Source: Kitasatospora setae KM-6054 (GTDB lineage Bacteria > Actinomycetota > Actinomycetes > Streptomycetales > Streptomycetaceae). From it: 64,000 bases of DNA. This document shows positions 1 through 11,653 of this stretch, piece by piece. The notes under the pieces are model-generated. The model did not search any database. It had not been told where the DNA came from and worked only from the letters and a program-made list of their open reading frames with translations. The translations under genes were made by a program, and so were the position numbers. Position 1 is the first letter of the stretch; every line of letters begins with the position of its first letter. The DNA lies in the NCBI RefSeq assembly GCF_000269985.1, contig NC_016109.1:5855001-5919000 (forward strand), given 5' to 3'.

Positions 1-3085
<3,085 letters not shown>

Positions 3086-3156
3086 CTCGCGTCCACTGTG
3101 TTGTTCTGAAACAACGACCCCCACCGACACGGGTGGGTGGTGCACGGTTTCATAGT

Positions 3157-3275
3157 GTTTCGGTGGTCATAGCGTGAGGGAAACGCCCGGTTACATTCCG
3201 AACCCGGAAGCTAAGCCTCACAGCGCCGATGGTACTGCAGGGGGGACCCTGTGGGAGAGTAGGACGCCGCCGAAC
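3157..3275 (+). rRNA. 5S ribosomal RNA
   Basis: About 119 nt from GTTTCGGTGGTCATAGCG to GACGCCGCCGAAC, whose ends pair in the acceptor helix. The conserved CCCGGTTACATTCCGAACCC and GTGGGAGAGTAGGACG segments are present. It lies about 70 nt after the 23S gene and before a strong terminator, which is the normal end of an actinobacterial rrn operon. Exact ends are estimated from pairing. Confidence 0.96.
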
Positions 3276-3285
3276 AATTCTTCTG

Positions 3286-3320
3286 AGAAAGCCCCCCGAC
3301 GGGATGTCGGGGGGCTTTCT
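3286..3320 (+). terminator. rRNA operon terminator
   Basis: Perfect 15-bp stem AGAAAGCCCCCCGAC / GTCGGGGGGCTTTCT with loop GGGAT, starting about 10 nt after the 5S gene. Confidence 0.93.
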
Positions 3321-3408
3321 CGCGTTTCCGTCCCGGAAGCCGTGAACCGGAAACCGGAGGTCGAGGGGTGGTGCTAGGTCCACCTCAAAGAGGGGTGGCA
3401 CGGCCAAT

Positions 3409-4890
3409 GTGCCGGCCGGGGGGGCCGAGGAGAGACTGGGGGCGTTGCTGGGACGGCGTTCGACTTCTCGGGAGTGGGCTTTGACGACGACGGTGTGGTT
3501 CGGCGGTGGGGGTGCCGGGTCGGCGGTGGGTGAGCGGGCTCGGCTGGCGGTGCGGGCGACCGGGCAGGGGGTGGTGATCGCGGTGGCGGCTGCCGCGGGG
3601 GTGCTAGTGCCGTTGGGGGCCGCGGTGTGTGCGGCCTTGGTGGCGGTGGCGTTCTTCGACCACGGGCCGTTGGCGCCGTACGCGGCGGTGCTGTGTGCGG
3701 CGGGGGCGGGGGTGTCGGCGCTGTACTGGTTCGTGCGGCGGGGAGCGGCGTGGACGCGGGGGCGCGTGGAGCGGGAGGCCGGCGAGCGGTGGAGGGTGGT
3801 GTATTCGGCGCGGGAGGCGTTGGAGCGCGACGAGCGGGGGTTCTGGTGGACGGGGGTGTCGTACCACCGGCGGCGTGAGGTGGCGCGGTCGGTGCAGTTC
3901 GTGCGGTGGGTGCTGCGGGACCACCAGGTGCAGCGGGAGGGGGTGTGGCTGCTGGCCAATCCGGTGGCGGTGGCCGTGCTGCTGGGGGTGCCGATGGCGA
4001 TGGTGTGGGGCGGGCTGGTGTTCGTGCTCACGGCGACGGTGGACTCGCGGACCTTCTTCGGGTTGAACAGCGGGCCGATCAGCCTGTTGTTCTCCACGCT
4101 GATCGGCGTGGTGCTGGCGGCGGCCGGCCTGGCGGCGATGCCGTGGGCGGTGCGGGCGCACGGGGCGTTCGCCTGCCGAGTGCTGGGCGGCGGGCCGCAG
4201 CCCAGCCGGGCGCAGCTGACCGAGCGGGTGGCGCACCTGACGGAGACGCGGGCCGACGCGGTGGACGCGCAGGCCGCCGAACTGCGCCGGATCGAGCGAG
4301 ACCTGCACGACGGGGCGCAGGCGCGGCTGGTGTCGATCGGGCTGACGCTGGGGACGATCGAGCACCTGATGGCCGTCGACCAGGCTGCGGCCCGCGAGTT
4401 GCTGGCCGAGGCCCGGGAGGCGTCGGCGAAGGCCCTGCAGGAGCTGCGCGACCTGGTGCGGGGCATCCATCCGCCGGTGCTGGCGGAGCGCGGACTGCCG
4501 GACGCGGTGCGTGAGTTGGCGCTGACGGCGGCGGTGCCGACGGAGGTGACGGTGGGTCTGCCGGGGCGTCCGGAGGCCGCGTTGGAGACGGCGGTGTACT
4601 TCAGTGTGAGCGAGCTGCTGACGAACGCGGTGAAGCACGCCGGGGCCCGGCTGGTGTGGGTGGACGTGCTGTACCGGGCGGGCCGGCTGCGGGTGGTGGT
4701 GACGGACGACGGGCACGGGGGTGCGCGGATGGAGGCGGACGGCGGGCTGCGGGGGATCGAGAGGCGGTTGGGTACGTTCGACGGGACGATCTCGCTCGAC
4801 AGTCCGGTGGGCGGGCCGACCACGATCACGATGGAGCTGCCGTGCGCGTTGTCCTCGCCGAGGACCTCTACCTCCTCCGCCAAGGTCTGA
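3409..4890 (+). CDS. NarL-type sensor histidine kinase
   Basis: A 493-aa membrane sensor kinase that autophosphorylates on His and would pass phosphate to the next-encoded regulator. The N-terminal half has hydrophobic segments at roughly residues 52-110 and 180-250. The HisKA_3 dimerisation motif RRIERDLHDGAQARL has the phospho-acceptor at about His300. The HATPase has ELLTNAVKHA (Asn near 406) and a DDGHGG glycine box. GTG at 3409 follows AGAGGGG at about 13 nt; a TTG at 3481 after GGAG is an alternative shorter start. The 3' end overlaps the regulator by 49 nt, indicating translational coupling. The signal sensed is unknown. The C-terminal tail (Ser/Thr-rich) reads through the overlap. Confidence 0.9.
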   Translation: MPAGGAEERLGALLGRRSTSREWALTTTVWFGGGGAGSAVGERARLAVRATGQGVVIAVAAAAGVLVPLGAAVCAALVAVAFFDHGPLAPYAAVLCAAGAGVSALYWFVRRGAAWTRGRVEREAGERWRVVYSAREALERDERGFWWTGVSYHRRREVARSVQFVRWVLRDHQVQREGVWLLANPVAVAVLLGVPMAMVWGGLVFVLTATVDSRTFFGLNSGPISLLFSTLIGVVLAAAGLAAMPWAVRAHGAFACRVLGGGPQPSRAQLTERVAHLTETRADAVDAQAAELRRIERDLHDGAQARLVSIGLTLGTIEHLMAVDQAAARELLAEAREASAKALQELRDLVRGIHPPVLAERGLPDAVRELALTAAVPTEVTVGLPGRPEAALETAVYFSVSELLTNAVKHAGARLVWVDVLYRAGRLRVVVTDDGHGGARMEADGGLRGIERRLGTFDGTISLDSPVGGPTTITMELPCALSSPRTSTSSAKV

Positions 4891-5510
4891 CGAGGCTGTT
4901 GGAGGCCCACGGGTTCACCATCGCGGCGGCGGTGGAGACCGGGCCCGACCTGTTGGCGGCGCTGCTGTCGGAGCGGCCGGACGTGGCGGTGGTGGACGTC
5001 CGGCTGCCGCCGACGCTGACGGACGAGGGGTTGCAGGCGGCGCTGGCGGCGCGGCGGGAGATCCCCGGCCTGCCGGTGCTGGTGCTGTCGCAGCACGTCC
5101 AGCAGCTGTACGCGCGGGAGTTGCTGGCGGACGGCACGGGCGGCGTCGGCTACCTGCTGAAGGACCGGGTGTTCAACGCCGACCAGTTCGTGGACGCGGT
5201 GCGGCGGGTGGCGGCCGGCGGGACGGCGATGGATCCGGACGTGATCGGCCGGCTGCTGCAGCACAACGCCGGGTCCGAGCCGCTGCGGCGGTTGTCGCCA
5301 CGGGAGCGGGAGGTGCTGGGGCTGATGGCGGAGGGCTGTTCGAACTCGGCGATCGCGGCGCGCCTGACGGTCAGCGACGGGGCGGTGGCCAAGCACATCG
5401 CCAACATCTTCGGGAAGCTGGAGCTCGTGCCGACCGAGGACGGCAACCGGCGGGTGCTGGCGGTGCTGGCGTACCTGAACGGCGCGGCGCGGCATCCGGC
5501 GGGGGAGTGA
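4842..5510 (+). CDS. LuxR/NarL-family response regulator
   Basis: A 222-aa regulator starting at GTG 4842 (VRVVLAEDLYLL), chosen because GGAG lies 5 nt upstream and the receiver domain begins there. The receiver has the acidic pair AED, a probable phospho-acceptor Asp52 in VVDVRLPP and the conserved Lys107 in YLLKDRV. The C-terminal LuxR-type helix-turn-helix reads LSPREREVLGLMAEGCSNSAIAARL in two segments. The start lies inside the kinase gene, so the two form one operon and one two-component system. Target genes are not evident. Confidence 0.93.
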   Translation: MRVVLAEDLYLLRQGLTRLLEAHGFTIAAAVETGPDLLAALLSERPDVAVVDVRLPPTLTDEGLQAALAARREIPGLPVLVLSQHVQQLYARELLADGTGGVGYLLKDRVFNADQFVDAVRRVAAGGTAMDPDVIGRLLQHNAGSEPLRRLSPREREVLGLMAEGCSNSAIAARLTVSDGAVAKHIANIFGKLELVPTEDGNRRVLAVLAYLNGAARHPAGE

Positions 5511-5778
5511 GCAGGGGCCGGGGCGGCGGTCGGGCCGGCGGTAGGGAGGTGGTGCGCGTAGTGGTGTGGACCAGTGGAGGTGCAGTGGCGGTCCGGCCTG
5601 GCGGTGGGGCAGAACGCCCGTACGAGTAGTATCCGGTGGGCCGAGTCTGTCGACGGCGCACCGACCGGTACCGCGTGCTGACGCGGTGCCGTGACGGGTG
5701 TGCCCCGGGGCGGGGACGTGTACTCGGCGGCTACAGGTCGTATACGGCAGCTGCCGAGTCCCAGGGGTTGATCAACGA

Positions 5779-7458
5779 ATGGCACGTCCTTCCCTTACCC
5801 GCGCGCACCGGGCACTGCTGGGTGTGGTGGCCGTCGGCGCGTGCGTGATCTCGGGGATCGGTTTCGCGGGGTCGTACAACTCGGTGCGGGACCTGGCCCT
5901 GGAGAAGGGCTTCGGCACCTTCGCCTACGCCTTCCCGATAGGCGTCGACGCGGGCATCGTGGTGCTGCTCTCGCTGGACCTGGTGCTGACCTGGCTGCGG
6001 ATCCCGTTCCCGCTGCTGCGGCAGACGGCCTGGCTGCTGACGGCGGCGACGATCGCGTTCAACGCGGCGGCGTCCTGGGGCGACGCGCTGGGCATGGCGA
6101 TGCACGCGGTGATCCCGGTGCTGTTCGTGGTGGTGGTCGAGGCCTCCCGGCACGCGGTGGGACGGATCGCGGCGATCACCGCGGACCGGCACATGGAGTC
6201 GGTGCGGCTGATGCGCTGGGTGCTGTCGCCGGTGCCGACGTTCCGGCTCTGGCGGCGGATGAAGCTGTGGGAGCTGCGCTCGTACGACGAGACGGTGCGG
6301 CTGGAGCAGAACCGGCTGGTGTACCGGGCGCAGCTGCGGTTCCGGTACGGGCGGGGCTGGCGGCGGTCCGCGCCGTTCCAGGCGCTGCTGCCGCTGAAGC
6401 TGGCGAAGTACGGCGTCCCGCTGGACCCGTCGGTGCTGGACCGGATCGACGGCCCGCTGGTGGTCTCCGGCGGCGGCGCGCTACCGGGTGCCGAGGAGCA
6501 GGCGGCCCCGGCGGTGCGGGTCGGGCAGCCGGCGCAGGTGCAGTCGGCGCAACAGGTCCAGCAGGTACAGGCGGCGCAGGTACAGGCGGCCGCGCTGGGC
6601 GCGGCCGAGCGGCGGGCGCAGCCGGCCCAGCATCAGCAGCAGGCCCAGCAGCAGGGTCAGGCGGTGCCGCAGGTGTCGGCGGCGGTCGCGGTGCCGACGC
6701 TGGCGAAGCTGGCCGCGGTGCGGCTGCGCGACCAGCAGGACCCGGAGGCCGCGCAGGCCGCGCCGCCGATCGACCCGTCCGCCGAACTGAACGTGTGGAC
6801 CACCCGTCCGGTGCGCTCGCACGTCGCGGCGGAGCAGGTGCACACGGCCCGGGTGCCGGGGCAGGCGTCGCCGTGGTTCAAGGCGCCGCGTCCGGAGGAG
6901 GCGCCCCGGCCGCAGTCGGGCTACCAGCCGCCGCAGGGCGAGGGGTACGAGGGCTACGAGGCGTACGAGGACTATCCGGGCGGCTACGAGGGCCAGCCGG
7001 AGCAGCAAGGTCGGCCGGCGGAGTACCGTCCGGCGGCGAACGGCCGCGGTCCGGTCGGGCAGCAGCAGCCGTCGCAGTCGCAGCAGGTGCGGGCGGAGGC
7101 CGGGGCGGAGCCGATCCTGGTGTCGGGCCGGCCGGTGCGGCTGGACGCGATGACGGTGCCCGGCCCGGAGTCGGAGTCGGAGCCGGAGCCGCTGTCGTTC
7201 GAGGAGCCGGAGCAGGCCCCGGCGCGGCGCCCGTTCGGGGGCGCGCCGGAGCCGCTGGACGGCGAGGAGTGCTTCGACGCGCTGGTGGCGTACATGGACA
7301 CCTATGACGACCACCCGGACAAGGAGCAGTTCGCCGAGTACCTGACGCAGCGCGGCCTGGCCGGTTCGCGGTCGGACGGCGGCGTCACGGTGAAGGACGT
7401 GGACAAGGTCTGGGGCGTCCTCCAGCGCCGGTACGTGACCTCCGGCCGGGGTGAGTGA
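5779..7458 (+). CDS. DUF2637 membrane protein with Q/P-rich linker
   Basis: A 559-aa protein from ATG 5779 (MARPSLTRAHRALLG), preceded by AGGGG about 11 nt away. Four hydrophobic helices lie in residues about 13-155, typical of DUF2637 proteins, which are abundant on Streptomyces plasmids (Spd-like) and chromosomes. A long Gln/Ala/Pro-rich low-complexity stretch follows (about 230-460, with QVQQVQAAQVQAA-type repeats), then a Tyr/Glu-rich segment (GYEGYEAYEDY). A compact C-terminal domain (about 490-555, DALVAYMDTYDDHPDKEQFAEYL) resembles a small helical DNA-binding module. Function is unknown; a role in conjugation or DNA segregation is only suggested by plasmid relatives. Confidence 0.8.
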   Translation: MARPSLTRAHRALLGVVAVGACVISGIGFAGSYNSVRDLALEKGFGTFAYAFPIGVDAGIVVLLSLDLVLTWLRIPFPLLRQTAWLLTAATIAFNAAASWGDALGMAMHAVIPVLFVVVVEASRHAVGRIAAITADRHMESVRLMRWVLSPVPTFRLWRRMKLWELRSYDETVRLEQNRLVYRAQLRFRYGRGWRRSAPFQALLPLKLAKYGVPLDPSVLDRIDGPLVVSGGGALPGAEEQAAPAVRVGQPAQVQSAQQVQQVQAAQVQAAALGAAERRAQPAQHQQQAQQQGQAVPQVSAAVAVPTLAKLAAVRLRDQQDPEAAQAAPPIDPSAELNVWTTRPVRSHVAAEQVHTARVPGQASPWFKAPRPEEAPRPQSGYQPPQGEGYEGYEAYEDYPGGYEGQPEQQGRPAEYRPAANGRGPVGQQQPSQSQQVRAEAGAEPILVSGRPVRLDAMTVPGPESESEPEPLSFEEPEQAPARRPFGGAPEPLDGEECFDALVAYMDTYDDHPDKEQFAEYLTQRGLAGSRSDGGVTVKDVDKVWGVLQRRYVTSGRGE

Positions 7459-7566
7459 CCGGGCGGGGGCCCGTTTGGAGAGAACCACAGGCACCCGATG
7501 GCCGTCCGCCGGTTTCCCCGGCCGGGCGGCCATTGACGGTTCCGCGGGGCCGCCACTACCTTCGCC

Positions 7567-7581
7567 TCAACAAATTGTTGA
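7567..7581. promoter_or_regulatory. 15-bp palindrome upstream of the aldolase gene
   Basis: Perfect inverted repeat TCAACAAATTGTTGA in a GC-rich context, 29 nt before the start codon and just upstream of the ribosome-binding site. Its AT-rich, symmetric form fits an operator for a dimeric repressor such as an IclR or GntR regulator. Which protein binds it is not known from the sequence. Confidence 0.6.
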
Positions 7582-7610
7582 AGTCGTGCGGTGAGTGGAG
7601 GAGCCCCCGG

Positions 7611-8930
7611 ATGTCGCAGCCTGCCCAGGTCGATGCCGCCCAGTCCGTCGTGTCGCCCGTCGCGTCGCCCGTCTCGTTCTCGGACGCCGCGCTGGCGGAC
7701 GTCGAGGCGCTGCTGGCGCCGGTGGACGCCGAGCTGACGCGCCGTTACCCGGGCGAGAGGGGTGCGCGGCAGCCGGTGCACACCGTGTACGTGCCGGCCG
7801 ACGCGTTCGGGGCGGACACCGTCCGGGAGTGGGGCGCGCGGGCGCTGGCCGCGTTCGACGAGCACGCCGGCACGCCCGGGCGGCTGGCCGAGGCGCTCGG
7901 GGTCGCGGACGACGCGCTGCTGGCCGACGTGCACGCCCGGGTGCGGGCCAAGCTGGAGCGCGAACCGGTCGAGGACCTGCGGATCGACTTCGAGGACGGC
8001 TACGGCCCGCGCCCCGACGCCGAGGAGGACGCCGAGGCCGTCCGGGCCGCCCGGCTGGTGGCCGCCGCGGTCGCCGACGGCAGCGCCCCGCCGTACGTCG
8101 GGATCCGGATCAAGTGCCTGGAGGCCCCCGTCCGGGCCCGCGGCATCCGCACCCTGCAGCTGTTCCTCGCCACCCTGCTGGCCGAGGGCGGGCCGGAGGG
8201 CGGCCTGCCGGACGGGCTGGTGCTCACCCTGCCCAAGGTCACCCACCCCGCCCAGGTCACCGCGCTGGTGCGGCTGCTGGCGGACTTCGAGCGGCGGTCC
8301 GGGCTGCCCGCCGGGCGGATCGGGTTCGAGATCCAGATCGAGACCACCCAGGCGATCCTCGGCCCGGACGGCCGGGCCACCGTCGCGCTGCTGATCGGGG
8401 CCGCCGAGGGCCGCGCCACCGGCCTGCACTACGGCACCTTCGACTACAGCGCCGCCTGCGGGGTCTCCGCCGCCCACCAGAGCATGGACCACCCGGCGGC
8501 CGACCACGCCAAGGCCGTCATGCAGGCCGCCGCGGCCGGCACCGGCGTCCGGCTCTCCGACGGCTCCACCAACGTCGTCCCGGCCGGCACCGCCGAGCAG
8601 GTGCACGCCGCCTGGCGGCTGCACCACGGCCTGGTCCGCCGCTCGCTGGCCCGCGCCTACTACCAGGGCTGGGACATGCACCCCGCCCACCTGCCCACCC
8701 GGTACGCCGCCGTCTACGCCTTCTACCGCGAGGGCCTGGCCGCCGCCTGCGCCCGGCTCGCCGCGTACGTCGCCAAGGCCGGCGGCGACGTGATGGACGA
8801 GCCCGCCACCGCCCGCGCGCTCAGCGGCTACGTGCTGCGCGGCCTGGACTGCGGCGCCGTCGACCTCGCCGAGGTCACCGAGCGCACCGGCCTGGACCGC
8901 GCCCGGCTGGACGCCCTCGCCGGCCGCTGA
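7611..8930 (+). CDS. HpcH/citrate-lyase-like aldolase (DUF6986)
   Basis: A 439-aa protein from ATG 7611, with GGAGGAG 7 nt upstream. It has the features of the HpcH/CitE TIM-barrel superfamily: an acidic metal-site segment DLRIDFEDGYGPR, GIRIKCLE, a barrel-strand segment VLTLPKV, FEIQIETTQAILG and the conserved GLHYGTFDYSAACG. Relatives in Streptomyces are annotated as aldolase or malate-synthase-like and, as I recall, often sit near ureide (allantoin) catabolic genes, but none of those is present here. The palindrome at 7567-7581 suggests substrate-dependent repression. Natural substrate unknown. Confidence 0.75.
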   Translation: MSQPAQVDAAQSVVSPVASPVSFSDAALADVEALLAPVDAELTRRYPGERGARQPVHTVYVPADAFGADTVREWGARALAAFDEHAGTPGRLAEALGVADDALLADVHARVRAKLEREPVEDLRIDFEDGYGPRPDAEEDAEAVRAARLVAAAVADGSAPPYVGIRIKCLEAPVRARGIRTLQLFLATLLAEGGPEGGLPDGLVLTLPKVTHPAQVTALVRLLADFERRSGLPAGRIGFEIQIETTQAILGPDGRATVALLIGAAEGRATGLHYGTFDYSAACGVSAAHQSMDHPAADHAKAVMQAAAAGTGVRLSDGSTNVVPAGTAEQVHAAWRLHHGLVRRSLARAYYQGWDMHPAHLPTRYAAVYAFYREGLAAACARLAAYVAKAGGDVMDEPATARALSGYVLRGLDCGAVDLAEVTERTGLDRARLDALAGR

Positions 8931-8990
8931 GCGGGAGCCGCCGGCGCTGGGCATAGGCTGGGCGGCGGGACCGGCGCCGGGCCGAGCCCG

Positions 8991-9018
8991 ACGACCGACG
9001 ACCGACCACCGACGACCG
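8991..9018 (+). repeat. Heptanucleotide repeat before yigZ
   Basis: Four tandem copies of ACGACCG (the third reads ACCACCG) in the short gap before the YigZ gene, immediately upstream of its ribosome-binding site. A simple-sequence tract that could vary in length by slippage and alter the leader. Confidence 0.8.
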
Positions 9019-9039
9019 ACAGCGGAGAGCACCAGCGCC

Positions 9040-9687
9040 ATGGCGGAGCCGAGCCCCAAGCCGTACCTGACCGTCCGGGGCTCCGGCAGCCACGAGTTGG
9101 AGATCAAGAAGTCCCGGTTCATCTGCCACCTGGAGCGGGTGGCCGACGAGGACGAGGCGCAGGCGTTCATCGCCGGGATCCGCAAGCGCTACTGGGACGC
9201 CCGGCACAACTGCACCGCCTTCGTGGTCGGCGGCGAGCAGCCGCGCGAGCGCTCCAGCGACGACGGCGAGCCCGCCGGGACGGCCGGGGTGCCGATGCTG
9301 GAGGTGCTGCGCCGGCGCGGGGTGACCGACACGGTCGCCGTGGTGACCCGGTACTTCGGCGGGATCAAGCTGGGCGCGGGCGGCCTGGTCCGGGCGTACG
9401 GCGCGGCGGTCTCCGAGGCGCTGGACGAACTCGGGCTGCTGGAGCGGCGGCCGGTCGCGCTGCTGTCGGTGGCCGTCGACCACACCCGGGCCGGACGGCT
9501 GGAGAACGACCTGCGGGCGGCCGGGTACGCGGTGGCCGGGCTGGAGTACCTGGCGGACGGGGTGCGGATCGAGGTGGGCGTGCCCGAACCGGAGACCGCG
9601 GAGTTCCACACCTGGCTGGCCGAGGCCACCGGCGGGTCCGCGTCGGCCCGGCCGGCCGGGCGGACGTTCGTCGAGGTCGACGTCTGA
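9040..9687 (+). CDS. YigZ family protein (IMPACT/UPF0029)
   Basis: A 215-aa protein close to the usual family length. N-terminal signature: EIKKSRFICHLERV, then FIAGIRKRYWDARHNCTAFV, and the glycine-rich core DDGEPAGTAGVPMLEVL followed by VVTRYFGGIKLGAGGLVRAYG, diagnostic of YigZ/IMPACT. The C-terminal part is the DUF1949 domain. Start ATG 9040 follows GGAGAG at suitable distance. Family members are linked to translation control (eukaryotic IMPACT antagonises GCN1), but the bacterial role is unsettled. It seems to be a single-gene unit. Confidence 0.92.
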   Translation: MAEPSPKPYLTVRGSGSHELEIKKSRFICHLERVADEDEAQAFIAGIRKRYWDARHNCTAFVVGGEQPRERSSDDGEPAGTAGVPMLEVLRRRGVTDTVAVVTRYFGGIKLGAGGLVRAYGAAVSEALDELGLLERRPVALLSVAVDHTRAGRLENDLRAAGYAVAGLEYLADGVRIEVGVPEPETAEFHTWLAEATGGSASARPAGRTFVEVDV

Positions 9688-9713
9688 CGGCCGGTCAGCG
9701 CCCCGCCGGCCGT
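9687..9713 (+). terminator. Possible terminator after yigZ
   Basis: 8-bp inverted repeat ACGGCCGG / CCGGCCGT separated by 11 nt, beginning at the last base of the stop codon. No T-run; a moderate candidate. Confidence 0.4.
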
Positions 9714-9934
9714 GGACCGGAGGCGTCCGCATCAAACGCGGAAAGGCGGGTAGCAGAGGCGACGCCGGTGGTGTTCCCGTTGCCACCGGATGACACCCGA
9801 TCGAAGGAAGCGGGGCCGGATGCGGAACTTCCGCTCCTGATCGCTTCGTCTCCTAGTACAGGAGCAACGATTCGCCAACGACTCCGGGAGGAGGACTCGC
9901 AGAGCCCAGCACCGCACCACGGGAGGTTCCGCGC

Positions 9935-11440
9935 ATGCCCACCGACCACGCCCAGCCGCCGTACCGGCTGACGGCCGCGACACCACGCCCGCACCACGAG
10001 ACCACCGCCCTCGTCGACCAACTGCTCGCCGAACGGCTCAAGGCCGAGGGCCACGAGGAGCCCGCGCCCCGCGAGCGGCACGCGCCGCCGGAGCGGCTGC
10101 GGCTCGGCGAGAAGGTCCTGCTGGACCGCGACGACGGCCCACTGCCAGGCCGAGGCCCCGGCGCCCGCTACAGCCGCCGCAGACTGCGCACGCCCGCCGC
10201 GCACGGCACCGACCAACTGACCGTCGTCCTGGCCGCCGAGAGCGCCGGGGGGCCGACCCGGCTGCGGATCGAGGCCGATCACCTCCCCGCCGGGCCGACC
10301 GCCGTCCCGCCCGGCCGGGCGCCCGTCCCCGAACTCGTCCGGCTGCTGCTGCCGCTGCTCGACGCCGCCGAGGGCCCGGTGCCGCTCGCCGCCGCGCCCC
10401 GGCTGGTCGCCCCCGCCGACCTGGACGGCCTGATCGACGAACTCTGCGACCCCGAGCGCCGGCTGCCCACCGTGGTGGCCAGCGTGCCGCCCGCCGTGCC
10501 GGTGGAGCAGTGGCAGCGCCAGGTGCTCGACCCGCTGCTGCGCCAACTCCCGGGCCTGGCCTCGCTGTACGTGCTCGGGCACGCCGCGCTGCCCCGGTTC
10601 AACCTGGCGCTGGAGTACCACAAGGTGTACGGCGGCGCGGTCCGTACCTTCCTGCCCGAGGCCGACCCGGCCTCGCGCGCCGACGCCGCCCGCCACCCCG
10701 TCCTGCCGCGCGGCCGGATCGACGAGAACCCGCGCCGGGCCGCCGCCCTGCTGGCCCGCGAACCGCGCCGGATCGCCGCCGAACTCCCGCCGCCCGCACC
10801 GCTGGACGCCGTCCCCGAACTGTGGCTGCCGCCCGAGGCCCGCAAGGCCCCCGCGGCGCCCCGGGCCGTCGTCGAACGCCCGCCGGTCCGGCTGGAACGC
10901 TGCCGGCTGCGGATCGACCCGCCGCGCGAGGCCCGCCGCGCGAGGTGCGGCGGCGGACCGGTCAGCTTCGGCGAACTCGTCGACCGCTTCGGCGAGTTCA
11001 CCCTGCTGGAGTTCACCGGCGACAGCAAGGAGACGCTCGCCCTGGACGGCCAGAGCGAGGCCGACGGCTGGGCCCGGCTGACCTGGGACGGCCTGACCGC
11101 GCTCCAGGAGTACGCGGCCGCGGCCGTCCGCGGCGAGGCCGGCGGCGACTTCAAGCAGTGGTGCGAGCACACCCCGCCCGGCTGCCACCGCTTCCCGCCG
11201 CGCAAGGCCGTCCGCGGCGAGTCCCGCACCGTCGCCAGCCACGGCAAGTGGAAGCGCCAGCGGATGCTGCCCGTCCCCGCCGCCGTCGACTCCTCCTGCC
11301 GCGCCTTCATGGGAGCACACCTGCGGATCGGCGGCGGCGGCACCGCCCCCCGGGTGCACTACCTGGACGACTGCTCCGGCAGCGGCCGGATCTACGTCGG
11401 CTACATCGGCCTCCACCTCACCAACACCCGCACCAACTGA
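9935..11440 (+). CDS. Uncharacterised 501-aa protein, possible conflict-system component
   Basis: ATG 9935 with GGGAGG 8 nt upstream. No family could be named with certainty. The central part (about residues 90-300) is Leu/Pro/Arg-rich and contains LPGLASLYVLGHAALPRFNL, then YHKVYGGAVRTFLPEADP and an RIDENPRRAAALL segment. A separate C-terminal domain (about 343-501) runs from VSFGELVDRFGEFTLLEF to an end rich in invariant-looking residues: WCEHTP, ESRTV, FPV-like LPVPAAV, FMGAHLRIGGGG, APRVHYLDD, GRIYVGYIGLHL, NTRTN. I recall this C-terminal pattern from uncharacterised actinobacterial proteins that travel with nuclease genes. The next gene is an Mrr-like protein, but a hairpin and a promoter candidate separate them. 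Confidence 0.7.
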   Translation: MPTDHAQPPYRLTAATPRPHHETTALVDQLLAERLKAEGHEEPAPRERHAPPERLRLGEKVLLDRDDGPLPGRGPGARYSRRRLRTPAAHGTDQLTVVLAAESAGGPTRLRIEADHLPAGPTAVPPGRAPVPELVRLLLPLLDAAEGPVPLAAAPRLVAPADLDGLIDELCDPERRLPTVVASVPPAVPVEQWQRQVLDPLLRQLPGLASLYVLGHAALPRFNLALEYHKVYGGAVRTFLPEADPASRADAARHPVLPRGRIDENPRRAAALLAREPRRIAAELPPPAPLDAVPELWLPPEARKAPAAPRAVVERPPVRLERCRLRIDPPREARRARCGGGPVSFGELVDRFGEFTLLEFTGDSKETLALDGQSEADGWARLTWDGLTALQEYAAAAVRGEAGGDFKQWCEHTPPGCHRFPPRKAVRGESRTVASHGKWKRQRMLPVPAAVDSSCRAFMGAHLRIGGGGTAPRVHYLDDCSGSGRIYVGYIGLHLTNTRTN

Positions 11441-11448
11441 CCGCCCCA

Positions 11449-11475
11449 CGGGGGCCGGTGGCGCACCGGCCCCCG
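11449..11475 (+). terminator. Terminator between the 501-aa gene and the Mrr-like gene
   Basis: Perfect 12-bp stem CGGGGGCCGGTG / CACCGGCCCCCG with loop GCG, 9 nt after the stop codon. Confidence 0.75.
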
Positions 11476-11501
11476 CCCTCCCCGGCCGACCCGACGTCAA
11501 G

Positions 11502-11554
11502 GGTCGGCCAAACCAACCGGGTTGGCTGACCCCGGAGCCCGGACGGGGGACAAT
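11502..11554 (+). promoter_or_regulatory. Candidate promoter with overlapping dyad for the Mrr-like gene
   Basis: Elements CTGACC (11526-11531), a 17-nt spacer and GACAAT (11549-11554) fit a vegetative promoter. The first overlaps a 30-bp dyad (GGTCGGCCAA ... TTGGCTGACC, one mismatch per arm) with an inner perfect repeat CCAACC-G-GGTTGG at 11513-11525. This would leave a leader of about 90 nt before the start codon. Confidence 0.45.
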
Positions 11555-11653
11555 GCTGCTCGGGCCCCGCCGCGGCGGCCCGCCGGCGTGCGCCGCACCA
11601 GCAGGGCGGACGCCGGACGAGCAGGGGCCGGACGAGCAGGGGGAGCACCGCCG

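Noticed and set aside
3150-5495. 781-aa open frame on the minus strand opposite the two-component genes
   Set aside because: Arg/Pro/Ser-rich composition with no motif; it is the antisense shadow of the kinase and regulator, as expected in very GC-rich DNA. Many other long antisense frames (for example 9695-13501, 20725-24054 and 45764-49534) were rejected for the same reason.
9768-9971. 67-aa frame before the 501-aa gene
   Set aside because: No convincing start site; it overlaps the well-supported ATG 9935 in another frame and its composition is not gene-like.
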